Shown here piece after piece: positions 35,584 through 44,466 of a stretch of DNA of 64,000 bases. Position numbers and translations under genes: made by a program. The stretch is from Marinobacter guineae (GTDB lineage Bacteria > Pseudomonadota > Gammaproteobacteria > Pseudomonadales > Oleiphilaceae), in NCBI RefSeq assembly GCF_002744735.1, contig NZ_KZ319339.1:62001-126000 (forward strand), given 5' to 3'. Numbering within the stretch: position 1 is the first letter of the stretch; every line of letters starts with the position of its first letter. Below the pieces are notes generated by a model. It searched no databases. It was not told the origin of the DNA and worked only from the letters and a program-made list of their open reading frames with translations.

Positions 35584-36579
35584 TTATTCTGCTTTTTCTG
35601 CATTGGCCTGTTCGATCTTCTCCCGGTATTTCTGTGCAAGGATCGCCCCGACGATTATCTGGATCTGGTTGTAACACATGATCGGCAAAACGATCATCCC
35701 GAAGCCCGGGTGGCCAGAGAACAGTACCTTCGCCATGGGCAATCCGGATGCCAGGCTCTTCTTGGAACCGCAAAACACCACGGCCGCCTCGTCTTCGAGG
35801 CTGAAGCCGAATCTCCGCACCAGAAACCTCGCAAACACCATAAACAGCAAAAGCAGACCCAGACACAACGCGATAGCGAACAGGATTGCCTGCAGCGGCA
35901 GTTTCTGCCACAGGCCGCTTTCCACAGAGAAGGAAAAGGCCGAGTAGACGATCAGCCAGATTACACACTTATCGTAGCGCGCCATCAGGCCTTCATTCCG
36001 TGCCAGGTAACCGCCCAGCCAGGGCCGCATGGCGTGGCCAACCGCGAAGGGGAGCAGCAGCTGCAGGACAATGTCTTGCAGCGCTTCGACCACTGAAAAG
36101 TCTCCGCCCCCAGAGGTGCTCACCAGCAGCAGAAGCAGGAAAGGTGTCAGCATCATGCCGAATACATTGGAGGCGGCGGCGCTGCAGATAGCCGCCGGTA
36201 CGTTACCCCGGGCCATGGCCGTATAGGCGATGGAAGAGGAAACCGCGGATGGCAGTACGCCCAGGTACAGGAAGCCAAGGCCCAGGTCTTTCGGCATCCA
36301 GGTCGGCACAATGCCGCTGAGCCCGTTGATGGGCAATACCGCCAGCGGGAAAAAAATAAACGTCAGCGAGGCGATCAGAATGTGCAGGCGCCAGTGGGTG
36401 GCCCCGGCAATGATCTGCTCCCGGGACAGTGCCGCGCCGTGGAAGAAGAAGAGCAGGGCGACGGCCACCGTCCCCGCCGTCGCCAGAATGCCTCCCGCCT
36501 TGCCGGTGGCGGGCAAAAAGGTCGCCAGAACAATGCCGCCGAGCAGCAGCAGGGTAAAGGTATCGATCCGGAATTTCAT
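35584..36579 (-). CDS. Bile acid:sodium symporter (BASS) family protein
   Basis: A 331-residue protein with about nine or ten transmembrane helices. It resembles the SBF-like/BASS group: VALLFFFHGAALSREQI, LGVLPSAVSSSIAYTAMARGNVPAAICSAAASNVFGM, and FCGSKKSLASGLPMAKVLF near the C-terminal crossover. The family moves organic anions with Na+; bile acids are not the expected substrate in a marine bacterium. It starts 3 bases after the GntR regulator gene, so the regulator probably controls it. Confidence 0.87.
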   Translation of the reverse strand: MKFRIDTFTLLLLGGIVLATFLPATGKAGGILATAGTVAVALLFFFHGAALSREQIIAGATHWRLHILIASLTFIFFPLAVLPINGLSGIVPTWMPKDLGLGFLYLGVLPSAVSSSIAYTAMARGNVPAAICSAAASNVFGMMLTPFLLLLLVSTSGGGDFSVVEALQDIVLQLLLPFAVGHAMRPWLGGYLARNEGLMARYDKCVIWLIVYSAFSFSVESGLWQKLPLQAILFAIALCLGLLLLFMVFARFLVRRFGFSLEDEAAVVFCGSKKSLASGLPMAKVLFSGHPGFGMIVLPIMCYNQIQIIVGAILAQKYREKIEQANAEKAE

Positions 36580-36582
36580 GGC

Positions 36583-37260
36583 TCAGGACTCCTGCCGCTT
36601 GAGCGCCTGAAGGCTGGGTTTCAGCAGCGCTCTGGCGAGGTTCTCTGCCTTGTTCTCATCCTGCCGACGAACTGCCGCGAGCAGGAGTTCGTGATCTTCC
36701 TGGGACGGCTCGGGCAGATCGGTGTTGGTTTCGGTTTGCTCAATGGTCTGGCTAACGGCGTGGGAGAAGTAATCGTAGAGTTCAACCAGTGCCGAATTAT
36801 GGGAGGCTGCCACCAGGGCATGATGAAAAGCTTCATCATGGCGGATGCGGTTTTGCAGATCGTCACCGGCTTTGGCCCGGGCATCCAGGGCACCGGTCAT
36901 GTTTCGCAAATCCTGTTCAGTGCGCCTTGCCGCAGCCAGTTTGGCAGCTTCCGTTTCCAGCATGATGCGCACTTCCAGCTGATCCGCCAGTTGAGTGCGG
37001 CCGATTCTGCGGAGTGTTTCGCCAGCGTCCCGGGTGGCGCGCACGTAGGTGCCGTCGCCCTGCCGGGTCTCGAGCATACCTACATGTACCATCACCCGAA
37101 CGGCCTCACGGACGGTGTTCCGGCTAACCCCAAGCGAATCTGACAGCTCCGATTCCACGGGCAGACGGTCGCCGACGCACCAGTCGCCTTTCTCAATGGC
37201 ATTTCTGAGGCTTTCTATGGCGGTTTCCACCAGAGAACCTTTACGGATACGCTCAAGCAT
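36583..37260 (-). CDS. GntR family transcriptional regulator, FadR subfamily
   Basis: A 225-residue regulator. The N-terminal winged helix includes GDRLPVESELSDSLGVSRNTVREAVRVMVHVGMLETRQGDGTYV. The C-terminal FCD ligand domain is helical and carries the metal-binding-type residues RHDEAFHHALVAASHN and HELLLAAVR. FadR-type regulators respond to organic acids. The ATG at 37260 follows AAGGA; an upstream TTG is less likely. It lies first in an operon with the BASS transporter, whose substrate may be the effector. Confidence 0.88.
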   Translation of the reverse strand: MLERIRKGSLVETAIESLRNAIEKGDWCVGDRLPVESELSDSLGVSRNTVREAVRVMVHVGMLETRQGDGTYVRATRDAGETLRRIGRTQLADQLEVRIMLETEAAKLAAARRTEQDLRNMTGALDARAKAGDDLQNRIRHDEAFHHALVAASHNSALVELYDYFSHAVSQTIEQTETNTDLPEPSQEDHELLLAAVRRQDENKAENLARALLKPSLQALKRQES

Positions 37261-37339
37261 ATGTCTATCATCCTTCAAACCGATGAACCAATCATCCTAT
37301 GAATTAGCGAAAGCTTCAAGCATGGGTAAAGCTTTGGGC

Positions 37340-38830
37340 TCACTGAGAGGGCTGTGACGGATAGATAAACTGGTAATCAGCGGTATCCGCCCGTCGGGTC
37401 GCGAACCGGTAGGTGAAGGTAAATCCGGGCCAGTTAACGGTATTCCGGCCATTGGCGTCGAGATACCAGGAAGTACACCCGGCATTCCAGACGGTGTCTT
37501 CAAGCCCGTGCTGGACAACATGGGTAAAACGGTCCTGCCTGTCCTGGCGAACGTCCATGGCGGAGCCAGGGTACTTCCCGAGCGCATCCAGACAACCGAG
37601 AACATAACGGAACTGTGACTCCAGCATATACAGAATGGAATTGTGGGCCAGGTTGGTGTTGGGACCATACAGCATGAACAGGTTGGGAAAGCCGCTGACG
37701 GTGATGCCTTTGAAGGCGGCTGCGCCGCTTTTCCAGGCTTCGTTCAGCGTTTTCCCACTGCGGCCGGTTATCCGGATGGGGGAGAGAAATTCAGAAGCCT
37801 GGAAACCGGTCCCGCAGATGATGGCATCCACCGGGTGGTGGTGGCCGGCGCGGGTGACCACACCGGTTTCATCAATATGGTCAATGGGGTCGGTAATCAG
37901 GTTCACATTTGGCCGGTTAATGGCCGGGTACCAGTCATTGGAAATCAGAATGCGTTTACAGCCGATTTTGTAGTCGGGGATGATGTGGTTCAGCTTTGCA
38001 GGGTCGGTGACCTGCTTTCTGGCTTCCCGTTTTGCCTGGTTGGCATAGAACTCCAGCAATCCGCTGAATCTGGTGAATGCCAGGGCCCGGCTCTCGTTTT
38101 TCCAGTAAATCAGGTAACGGTAGATCCGGTCCCAGAGGGGAATCTTCTGGAATAAGACCTGCTCCCAGGGTTTGAAGGGGCGATCCGGCTTGGGCAGCAC
38201 CCAGGCGGCGGAGCGCTGGAACAGGTCGAGCTGTTTCACCTTGGGGGCAATCTCGGGCACGAACTGGATAGCGCTGGCGCCTGTGCCTATCACGGCTACC
38301 TGTTTGCCAGTCAGGTCGTAGTTGTGATCCCAGCGGGCTGAATGGAACATCGTGCCCTGGAAGCGGTCCAGGCCATCGAGCTTTGGCCACGCCGGCTGGT
38401 TAAGCTGGCCTGTTGCCGTGATCATGACGTTGGCTGTCAGTTGTTCTCCGGTAGTCAGTGTGACGGTCCAATGATTGGTGCTGTCATCAAAAGCCGCTTC
38501 CTGCACTTCCGAATTGAAACGGATGTGGTCAGCGAGCTGGTATTTGGCGACGCAGTGTTCCATGTACCCGAGGATTTCCCGCTGCAGACCAAATTTTCTG
38601 GACCAGTCGTGCCTGGGTTCAAACGAGTAGGAGTACAAGTGCGACTGCACATCGCAGGCGGCGCCAGGGTAGGTGTTATCCCGCCAGGTGCCACCCACCC
38701 GGTCGGCCTTTTCCAGCAGTGTCAGGTTGGTGTAGCCCGCCAGTTTCAGTTTTATGGCCATTCCGAGGCCACCGAAGCCGGTGCCGATAATCAGAATGGA
38801 CGGGCGTGCACGTTCGCTACGCTGGGTCAT
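37340..38830 (-). CDS. Flavin-containing monooxygenase, Baeyer-Villiger type
   Basis: A 496-residue flavoprotein. It has the FAD motif GTGFGGLGMA near residue 16, the signature WRDNTYPGAACDVQSHLYSYSF of group B monooxygenases, the fingerprint FQGTMFHSARWD (FxGxxxHxxxW) and the NADPH motif IGTGASAIQ. Such enzymes insert oxygen into ketones or oxidise heteroatoms using NADPH and O2. Substrate unknown. It stands alone, about 90 bases from the LysR gene and 80 bases from the GntR gene. Confidence 0.88.
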   Translation of the reverse strand: MTQRSERARPSILIIGTGFGGLGMAIKLKLAGYTNLTLLEKADRVGGTWRDNTYPGAACDVQSHLYSYSFEPRHDWSRKFGLQREILGYMEHCVAKYQLADHIRFNSEVQEAAFDDSTNHWTVTLTTGEQLTANVMITATGQLNQPAWPKLDGLDRFQGTMFHSARWDHNYDLTGKQVAVIGTGASAIQFVPEIAPKVKQLDLFQRSAAWVLPKPDRPFKPWEQVLFQKIPLWDRIYRYLIYWKNESRALAFTRFSGLLEFYANQAKREARKQVTDPAKLNHIIPDYKIGCKRILISNDWYPAINRPNVNLITDPIDHIDETGVVTRAGHHHPVDAIICGTGFQASEFLSPIRITGRSGKTLNEAWKSGAAAFKGITVSGFPNLFMLYGPNTNLAHNSILYMLESQFRYVLGCLDALGKYPGSAMDVRQDRQDRFTHVVQHGLEDTVWNAGCTSWYLDANGRNTVNWPGFTFTYRFATRRADTADYQFIYPSQPSQ

Positions 38831-38921
38831 GGAGGCTTGTCCGTCGTTGTTGTTGTGGTTTTTCAGCTCTCAGTATACGGGTGTAACTGGCCCCGATGGA
38901 TGACTTTTCTGGCCAGACTGG

Positions 38922-39833
38922 CTAGTCAGAATGATCAAGCTGTGGCCGGGCGAGAAAATTATCGGACGGTTGCGCCAGCAACTCCCGGAGTGCTGGTGTC
39001 TCGAACTGGCGCCGGATGCTGATGGCGTAGAATTCCTCGAAGACGCCGGGCAGGGCGCCATAATCCGCCAGGGCGCCGCTTTTCAGTTCGTCCCGCACCA
39101 CCACCGGTGGCATGATCGCAAAGTGCCCGGTGTCCCTTGTCAGCAATCGCATCATGGCCATGTCGTCCACTTCAGCGGCAATGCGCGGCCTGAGCCTGTG
39201 GTACTCGCAAAGCTGATCAAACGCCTGGCGGATGTTGTTGTCCGGCCCGGGAACAATCAGACTCCGGCCCCTGAGTACCTCAGGAAATTCTCCCTGCACC
39301 TCCAGCCCCACCGGGCCGATGATACTCACTGGCTGTTTTGCGATCAGGCGGGATCGCCAGGGATTCTGCTCATCCCCTTGTACTGCCTGATTGGAAAGAA
39401 TCAGATCCAGCCGATGGGCTGAGAGCCTTCTCAGTAATTCATCAATGTGGCTACTTTGCAGGCTCAGTTCCAGATCTTCGCGGTTCAGCAAGGGCTGCAG
39501 AAATCCCTCCTGGAAATTCCGTGACAGGGTCGCAACCGCGCCAATTCGAAGAATTTCCCGGTTTGGTTGTGCGCCAGAGGCAAACAGAGCCGACAGCTCC
39601 TCACCTTGCCGGAAAATCTCTTCGGCGTAGGAGAAAGCCATGCGCCCCGCCTCGGACAGCTTGAGCCGGCGCCCTTCACGAATAAACAGGTCATGGCCCA
39701 GGCTTGCCTCCAGTTTCCGGATCTGCCCGGAGAGGGCGGACTGGGAGATGTGCAGCGAATCCGCTGCCCGGGTGAGATGGCCGGTACGGGCGACCTTCCA
39801 GAAGTAATACAGGTGGTGGTAATTGAGCTTCAT
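38922..39833 (-). CDS. LysR family regulator, divergent from dabB-dabA
   Basis: A 303-residue LTTR. The helix-turn-helix is LTRAADSLHISQSALSGQIRKLEASLGHDLFIREGRRLKLSEAG, with the wing used by NhaR-type LysR proteins (HHLYYFWKVARTGH). The effector domain covers roughly 90-290. Placed back to back with dabB across 113 bases, it is the likely regulator of the inorganic-carbon pump. A short dyad with T-N11-A geometry lies just upstream of its start. ATG 39833 preferred over TTG two codons earlier. Confidence 0.88.
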   Translation of the reverse strand: MKLNYHHLYYFWKVARTGHLTRAADSLHISQSALSGQIRKLEASLGHDLFIREGRRLKLSEAGRMAFSYAEEIFRQGEELSALFASGAQPNREILRIGAVATLSRNFQEGFLQPLLNREDLELSLQSSHIDELLRRLSAHRLDLILSNQAVQGDEQNPWRSRLIAKQPVSIIGPVGLEVQGEFPEVLRGRSLIVPGPDNNIRQAFDQLCEYHRLRPRIAAEVDDMAMMRLLTRDTGHFAIMPPVVVRDELKSGALADYGALPGVFEEFYAISIRRQFETPALRELLAQPSDNFLARPQLDHSD

Positions 39834-39839
39834 CGCCAA

Positions 39840-39855
39840 CTGTTCTCAAAAACAG
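39840..39855. promoter_or_regulatory. Dyad CTGTT-N6-AACAG in the lysR-dabB intergenic region
   Basis: A 16-base inverted repeat with perfect 5-base arms lies 7 bases upstream of the LysR start. It contains a T-N11-A LysR-type motif, and it also matches the CTGT-N8-ACAG core of a LexA site. Given its place between a LysR gene and its likely target, autoregulation by LysR is the simpler reading. Confidence 0.4.
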
Positions 39856-39946
39856 AATGAAGTGATCAGTATAAACTATTTTTTATATCGGTCGAGCATG
39901 GGCAAAGTACTGCCAAACGGTACCGCCATACAGAAGGTTTGCCCCT

Positions 39947-41566
39947 ATGAATCCAATCGCTGAATTTTCTTCGCTACTGGTACTGGCTATCTGGCTGATG
40001 CTGCCGGTGGCCCTGTTCGGTCTGGCCGGATTGAGTGGCTGGCTGAAAAGCCCTCTGAAGCTGAATCACTGCTGGCACATTGCCGGCTGGCTGATGGTGC
40101 TCTCAATGGCTGCGTCTTTACTGGTTGCCACTTTACTTGTTATTCAGTCCGTGGCCGGTGGCGACAGCAACAAACTGGCTACCCTCGGCAGTCGCTTTGG
40201 TTTGTACCCGGATGGTATCGCCGTCTGGATGGCCCTGATGGTGGCGTTCGTCGGGTGGGTGATTCTGCGGTTTGCGAACAACTATCTGAGCCAGGATCCG
40301 GGCCGTGATCGCTTCCTTCCCTGGTTCCTGGTGACAATCGCTTCGGTTCTGGTCCTGGTCTTCACCAATAACCTGGTGATTCTGGCGGGCGCCTGGATTG
40401 GTGTCAGCCTGGCTCTGCACCACTTGCTTACGCTTTACCAGGACCGGCCACAGGCCCGAATGGCAGCAGTTCAGAAGTTTATCGTCAGCCGCGCCGGTGA
40501 CGCTCTGGTGATTTCTGGTGTGGCGTTGCTGTATCTCCACTACGGCACCTTTTACCTACCAGAGATGGTGGCAAGCGAGACCGCTCGTACAGGCGGTTCG
40601 CTGGAGCTGACCATGGCCTCGGTGGCCCTGGCTCTGGCGGCAGTTCTCAAGTGTGCCCAGATTCCCTTCCATGGCTGGCTTATCCAGGTAATGGAGGCGC
40701 CAACACCGGTTTCCGCTTTGTTGCATGCCGGCGTGATCAACCTCGGCGGGTTTCTGTGGCTGCGCCTGTTCCCGGTGTTTGACGGTTTTACCGCCGGACA
40801 CCTGATACTTCTGGTGATAGGCGGCCTCACAGCGGTCGTTGCGATTCTTACCATGATGACCCAGTTCTCCGTGAAACATGCTCTGGCCTGGTCCACCTGT
40901 GCCCAGATGGGCTTCATGCTGTTTGAAATCGGCATGGGCGCCTACACCCTGGCGCTGCTGCATCTGTTGGCTCACTCGCTTTACAAGGCCCACTCTTTCC
41001 TGGCATCCGGGCGCACGGTAGTGGTGTCGGCAGCGGGTGGTTTTCCCGAATCTCCGGTGGCGAGCCGGCTACTCTGGGCGGGCTCAACCGGCCTGGTCGC
41101 AACCCTGATTCTGTTTCAGGCTCCGTGGATTGTAGAGCACAACCCGATTTTCGGGGCGCTGCTGGTGTTTGCAGTGGCCGCTGCGGCCATGGGCATACCG
41201 GCAGGTGCAACTGCTTCAGTAAAGCTCAAGCTGGCCGGCATGGCGGTGTTTCTGGTTCCGGTTTATTCACTGCTGCATACGCTGGTGGGGCCGGCCGTGC
41301 CCGTGCATGAGGGATTTGCCGTTCCTCCGGTCGGGTACGCACTGGGGGCAACCATGGTCGCGTTGCTGGCCCTGTGTTCCCTGCTGATTGTTCTGGGCGC
41401 CCGTTTCCGGGCAACCCGTTTGCTCTGCGCCCACTTCCGGCAAGGGCTCTATCTTGAGCTACCGTTTGACCGGCTGACCCGTCAGCTTGCGGCGGAAGCG
41501 CTAAGGGTGCCGTCCATGTTTCGTAGGGTTCCCCATCATCCGTTCAGACTGGAGGAAAGATCATGA
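39947..41566 (+). CDS. dabB: DabB, membrane subunit of the DAB inorganic-carbon transporter
   Basis: A 539-residue polytopic protein of the NuoL/Mrp antiporter family with about 14 hydrophobic helices. It has the family core KCAQIPFHGWLIQVMEAPTPVSALLHAGVINLGG and HALAWSTCAQMGFM, including the conserved lysines and histidines of the proton path. Outside complex I and directly upstream of dabA, such a protein is the cation-conducting partner that energises bicarbonate/CO2 trapping. AGAAGG precedes the ATG. It overlaps dabA by 4 bases (ATGA). Confidence 0.9.
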   Translation: MNPIAEFSSLLVLAIWLMLPVALFGLAGLSGWLKSPLKLNHCWHIAGWLMVLSMAASLLVATLLVIQSVAGGDSNKLATLGSRFGLYPDGIAVWMALMVAFVGWVILRFANNYLSQDPGRDRFLPWFLVTIASVLVLVFTNNLVILAGAWIGVSLALHHLLTLYQDRPQARMAAVQKFIVSRAGDALVISGVALLYLHYGTFYLPEMVASETARTGGSLELTMASVALALAAVLKCAQIPFHGWLIQVMEAPTPVSALLHAGVINLGGFLWLRLFPVFDGFTAGHLILLVIGGLTAVVAILTMMTQFSVKHALAWSTCAQMGFMLFEIGMGAYTLALLHLLAHSLYKAHSFLASGRTVVVSAAGGFPESPVASRLLWAGSTGLVATLILFQAPWIVEHNPIFGALLVFAVAAAAMGIPAGATASVKLKLAGMAVFLVPVYSLLHTLVGPAVPVHEGFAVPPVGYALGATMVALLALCSLLIVLGARFRATRLLCAHFRQGLYLELPFDRLTRQLAAEALRVPSMFRRVPHHPFRLEERS

Positions 41567-44028
41567 CCAATTTATCGGTATCTGTGCCGGAGTTGCAGGT
41601 AAGGGATGATGGCTGGCGCGAGTCCTTCCGTAAGGCTTGCGATCTCATCGCCCCGGTCTGGCCACTGGATCAGTGGATTGCGGTAAACCCATTCTGGGGG
41701 CTCAGGCACCTGCCGGCAACGAGGGCAGATCAGGTTCTTAACGAGCGTGGCGGGATCAATATTCTGATGCCCGCGGAGTATTACCAGGAAGCCTGGGAAG
41801 GCGGCCGGATCCGGGACGAGGATCTACGGGCGAGCATCGGGGAGCTTTGCGACGAGCCGGATCCTGCGGGGTATCTGGACTGGCTTGGTCGCAGATTAAA
41901 CACCTCTGCGCCCTTGCCGGGTTCGATTCCTGGTGCGCTTCCTGGAAACTCGACTGATTCAGCTGACAACAAAGAGCAGAGGCTGGCTGAGGTTGTTTGT
42001 GATCAGGTTTCGAAAACCTGTGGCGCTTTTTTTGACCAGCGCCAGGGTCGTTGGTCTGCAACCAGTGGCGGATACGACACGGATCTGTTCGGTTTCTGGC
42101 TTGAGTCGGTTCGCGAGGATCGGTCGCTGGATTTCAGAACCGGTCTGGCTGGTGCCCGGGCGTTTTTCAAATCCGTGCCGGATACCATGAATGAGGCGAT
42201 TGCGGAGTCTATCAAGGGCATCGGGGTTTCTGGTCAGGAGCTGGAGGCTCTGTTCCACAGTCTGTTGCTTCGGGTAAACGGCTGGGCATCCTGGTGCCGT
42301 GGAGAGGACTGGCGGGCTGGCCTGGAGGGGGCATCGTCTGATCGCTGCGCAGAACTGCTGGCCATCATGCTGGTCTGGGAGTCCTTCGGTGTTGGCTTTG
42401 CCTCTCCCGCCCAAAAAGCCGACTGGCAGAAACGGCGAACCCGGGCACGTCGTGCCGGCGACCAGAACGATCGGAGCAGGCTCTGGGTATGGCAGCGCGC
42501 GTTTGAGCTCGGTTATCAGCGCACTCTTTGGCAGGCGCTTGGATTCGGACGAGCGGCTGAGACGGTTTCGGTTTCAGAAAGCGAGACGCCGGATGCCCAG
42601 GCCGTGTTCTGTATCGATGTCCGGTCTGAAGTGATGCGCCGGCATCTGGAAGTCGTGTATCCGGGTTTGCAGACACTGGGCTTTGCAGGCTTTTTCGGAA
42701 TGCCCATCGCACACCAGAAATACGGGCCTTTCGCGCCGGTCCGGCGTCTGCCGGGGCTGTTGTCAGCACCATACCGGTTAATCGATACCAACGGCAGCTT
42801 GCGGGAAGACCTCGCTGAAAACAGGGCCCTTGATCAGAAGGAAATTGTTCGGGAATCGGTGAGGAAGGCGAAATACAGCAGCCTTTCAACATTCACCATG
42901 GTGGAAACTACCGGGCTCGCATGGGCCTGGAAACTGCTGAAGGACAGCTTGAAGCGTGGTCAGCACCGCAAGGGTGGACACAGTCCTGAAGGGCGGTTGG
43001 TTCATAACCACGGCGGTGATCCACTTGCAGATTCGGAAAAGGTAGCGCTGGTTGAAAACATGTTCCGGGGCATGTCGTTAACCGGTGGTTTTGCGCCCCT
43101 GCTGGTGTTTGTTGGCCATGGCAGCCATACCGATAACAATCCGAACCAGGCTGGCCTGGATTGCGGCGCCTGCGGCGGGCAGAGTGGCGGTGTCAACGCG
43201 CGCCTTGCCGCCCGCCTGGTTAATGAGCCTCAGGTCCGGGCTGGGCTGGCCGCCCGGGGTATCAGAGTTCCCGACTACACCTGGGCCATCGCTGCTGAAC
43301 ATTGCACCGCGACAGACAAGGTGACCATTGCGGATCGCCACCTGGTTCCGGACTCCCACCTTCAGAAGCTGGCTGATTTGGAGGCCGGGTTTGAGGAGGC
43401 GGGCGTTCGGGTTCGCAAGGAGCGGGCAACACCACTGAAACTGAACGGGTTGACTGATGACCAGCTGAAAGAGGCCATGGAGACACGAGCCATAGACTGG
43501 TCGGAAGTGCGGCCTGAGTGGGGGCTGGCGAACAATGGGGCCATCATTTTTGCCAAACGGGCAAGAACCCGTGGCCGGAATCTTGCCGGCAGGGTATTCC
43601 TGCACGACTATGATCCCGCCCTGGATGGCGATGGCAGCCTTCTGGAAGGGCTTCTGGCCGCTCCGATGATCGTCGCCAACTGGATTAACCTCCAGTACTT
43701 TGCCTCGGTAACGGTCCCGGAGGTGTATGGCTCCGGGAACAAGCTGCTGCATTCAGTCATTGGTGGCAATGTGGGCGTGGTTGAGGGCAATGGGGCGCAT
43801 CTGAGGATTGGCCTGCCGCTGCAATCGGTTCACGACGGAACCTACTGGCGCCATGAACCCGTTCGGCTGACCGTGCTGATTGATGCTCCGGCGGAGCGTA
43901 TTGAATCGGTGATTCGACGACAGCCTGACGTCGCGGCCCTGGTGGAGAACCAGTGGGTCTGTCTGTACCGGATGAATGGGAGTGGAGCAGAGCGTTACGA
44001 CAACGGGGAATGGAAACGTGTAGCGTGA
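41563..44028 (+). CDS. dabA: DabA, carbonic-anhydrase-like subunit of the DAB inorganic-carbon transporter
   Basis: An 821-residue cytoplasmic protein of the DUF2309 family. The zinc-site residues known from DabA are all visible: Cys350 and Asp352 in FCIDVRSE, His519 in GHGSHTDN and Cys534 in GLDCGACGG. The His-to-Cys spacing of 15 residues equals that in the characterised protein. With DabB it converts CO2 to bicarbonate in one direction, driven by the cation gradient. GGAGG precedes the ATG and the gene overlaps dabB. No RuBisCO or carboxysome gene is in the window, so it probably feeds anaplerotic carboxylation (inference). Confidence 0.92.
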   Translation: MTNLSVSVPELQVRDDGWRESFRKACDLIAPVWPLDQWIAVNPFWGLRHLPATRADQVLNERGGINILMPAEYYQEAWEGGRIRDEDLRASIGELCDEPDPAGYLDWLGRRLNTSAPLPGSIPGALPGNSTDSADNKEQRLAEVVCDQVSKTCGAFFDQRQGRWSATSGGYDTDLFGFWLESVREDRSLDFRTGLAGARAFFKSVPDTMNEAIAESIKGIGVSGQELEALFHSLLLRVNGWASWCRGEDWRAGLEGASSDRCAELLAIMLVWESFGVGFASPAQKADWQKRRTRARRAGDQNDRSRLWVWQRAFELGYQRTLWQALGFGRAAETVSVSESETPDAQAVFCIDVRSEVMRRHLEVVYPGLQTLGFAGFFGMPIAHQKYGPFAPVRRLPGLLSAPYRLIDTNGSLREDLAENRALDQKEIVRESVRKAKYSSLSTFTMVETTGLAWAWKLLKDSLKRGQHRKGGHSPEGRLVHNHGGDPLADSEKVALVENMFRGMSLTGGFAPLLVFVGHGSHTDNNPNQAGLDCGACGGQSGGVNARLAARLVNEPQVRAGLAARGIRVPDYTWAIAAEHCTATDKVTIADRHLVPDSHLQKLADLEAGFEEAGVRVRKERATPLKLNGLTDDQLKEAMETRAIDWSEVRPEWGLANNGAIIFAKRARTRGRNLAGRVFLHDYDPALDGDGSLLEGLLAAPMIVANWINLQYFASVTVPEVYGSGNKLLHSVIGGNVGVVEGNGAHLRIGLPLQSVHDGTYWRHEPVRLTVLIDAPAERIESVIRRQPDVAALVENQWVCLYRMNGSGAERYDNGEWKRVA

Positions 44029-44031
44029 GGC

Positions 44032-44055
44032 AGGGCGGCCGTTACCGGTCGCCCT
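44032..44055. terminator. Hairpin between convergent dabA and yebG
   Basis: AGGGCGGCC pairs with GGTCGCCCT around a six-base loop, giving a 9-base stem with one G-U pair. It sits 4 bases after the dabA stop and just beyond the yebG stop, and could end transcription from both sides, although the T-tract is poor. Confidence 0.5.
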
Positions 44056-44061
44056 TCGCTG

Positions 44062-44334
44062 TTATTCCTGCTCGGCGTTAAGCAGGTCAGGCTTTTTGAG
44101 CGCTTTCTGAAACAGATCCTTTTCCTCAGCGATGGCCATGGCGCAGCGTTCAGCCAGGTCATCGCCCAGACCTTCAACCTTGCGGCTGAGAAATACCTGA
44201 ATCTCTTCGGCCAGCTCCAGAACCTTGTCCCGGGCATCGGCTTCGGCTTTTGAGGTGAACAGCATAGTATCAGGATTTTTCAGTGCCATATCCAGGCCGT
44301 CCCTATCGGAAAAGTAGACTGCTTGTACTGCCAT
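44062..44334 (-). CDS. yebG: YebG family SOS-induced protein
   Basis: A 90-residue protein matching YebG: MAVQAVYFSDRDG at the start, MLFTSKAEADARDKVLELAEEIQVFL in the middle and a helical LAERCAMAIAEEKDLFQKALK end. YebG is a small DNA-damage-inducible protein of unclear function. ATG 44334 has GAGGA six bases upstream. A LexA-type box lies about 30 bases upstream, consistent with SOS control. Confidence 0.85.
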   Translation of the reverse strand: MAVQAVYFSDRDGLDMALKNPDTMLFTSKAEADARDKVLELAEEIQVFLSRKVEGLGDDLAERCAMAIAEEKDLFQKALKKPDLLNAEQE

Positions 44335-44362
44335 GGTCATTCCTCGCAGTGAGCGTTAGTAG

Positions 44363-44382
44363 TACTGTATAAAAACACAGTC
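44363..44382 (-). promoter_or_regulatory. LexA (SOS) box of yebG
   Basis: TACTGTATAAAAACACAGTC contains CTGT-N8-ACAG with an A/T-rich centre, a good match to the gammaproteobacterial LexA operator. It is 29 bases upstream of the yebG start, where it would overlap the promoter. Confidence 0.8.
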
Positions 44383-44466
44383 TATCCGACCGGAGGTGGT
44401 CAACACAATGCCGATCGGGCTTCAGCGGTTACCGAAGCCCGGAAAGAGAGGGTACGGAAAGGGAAA

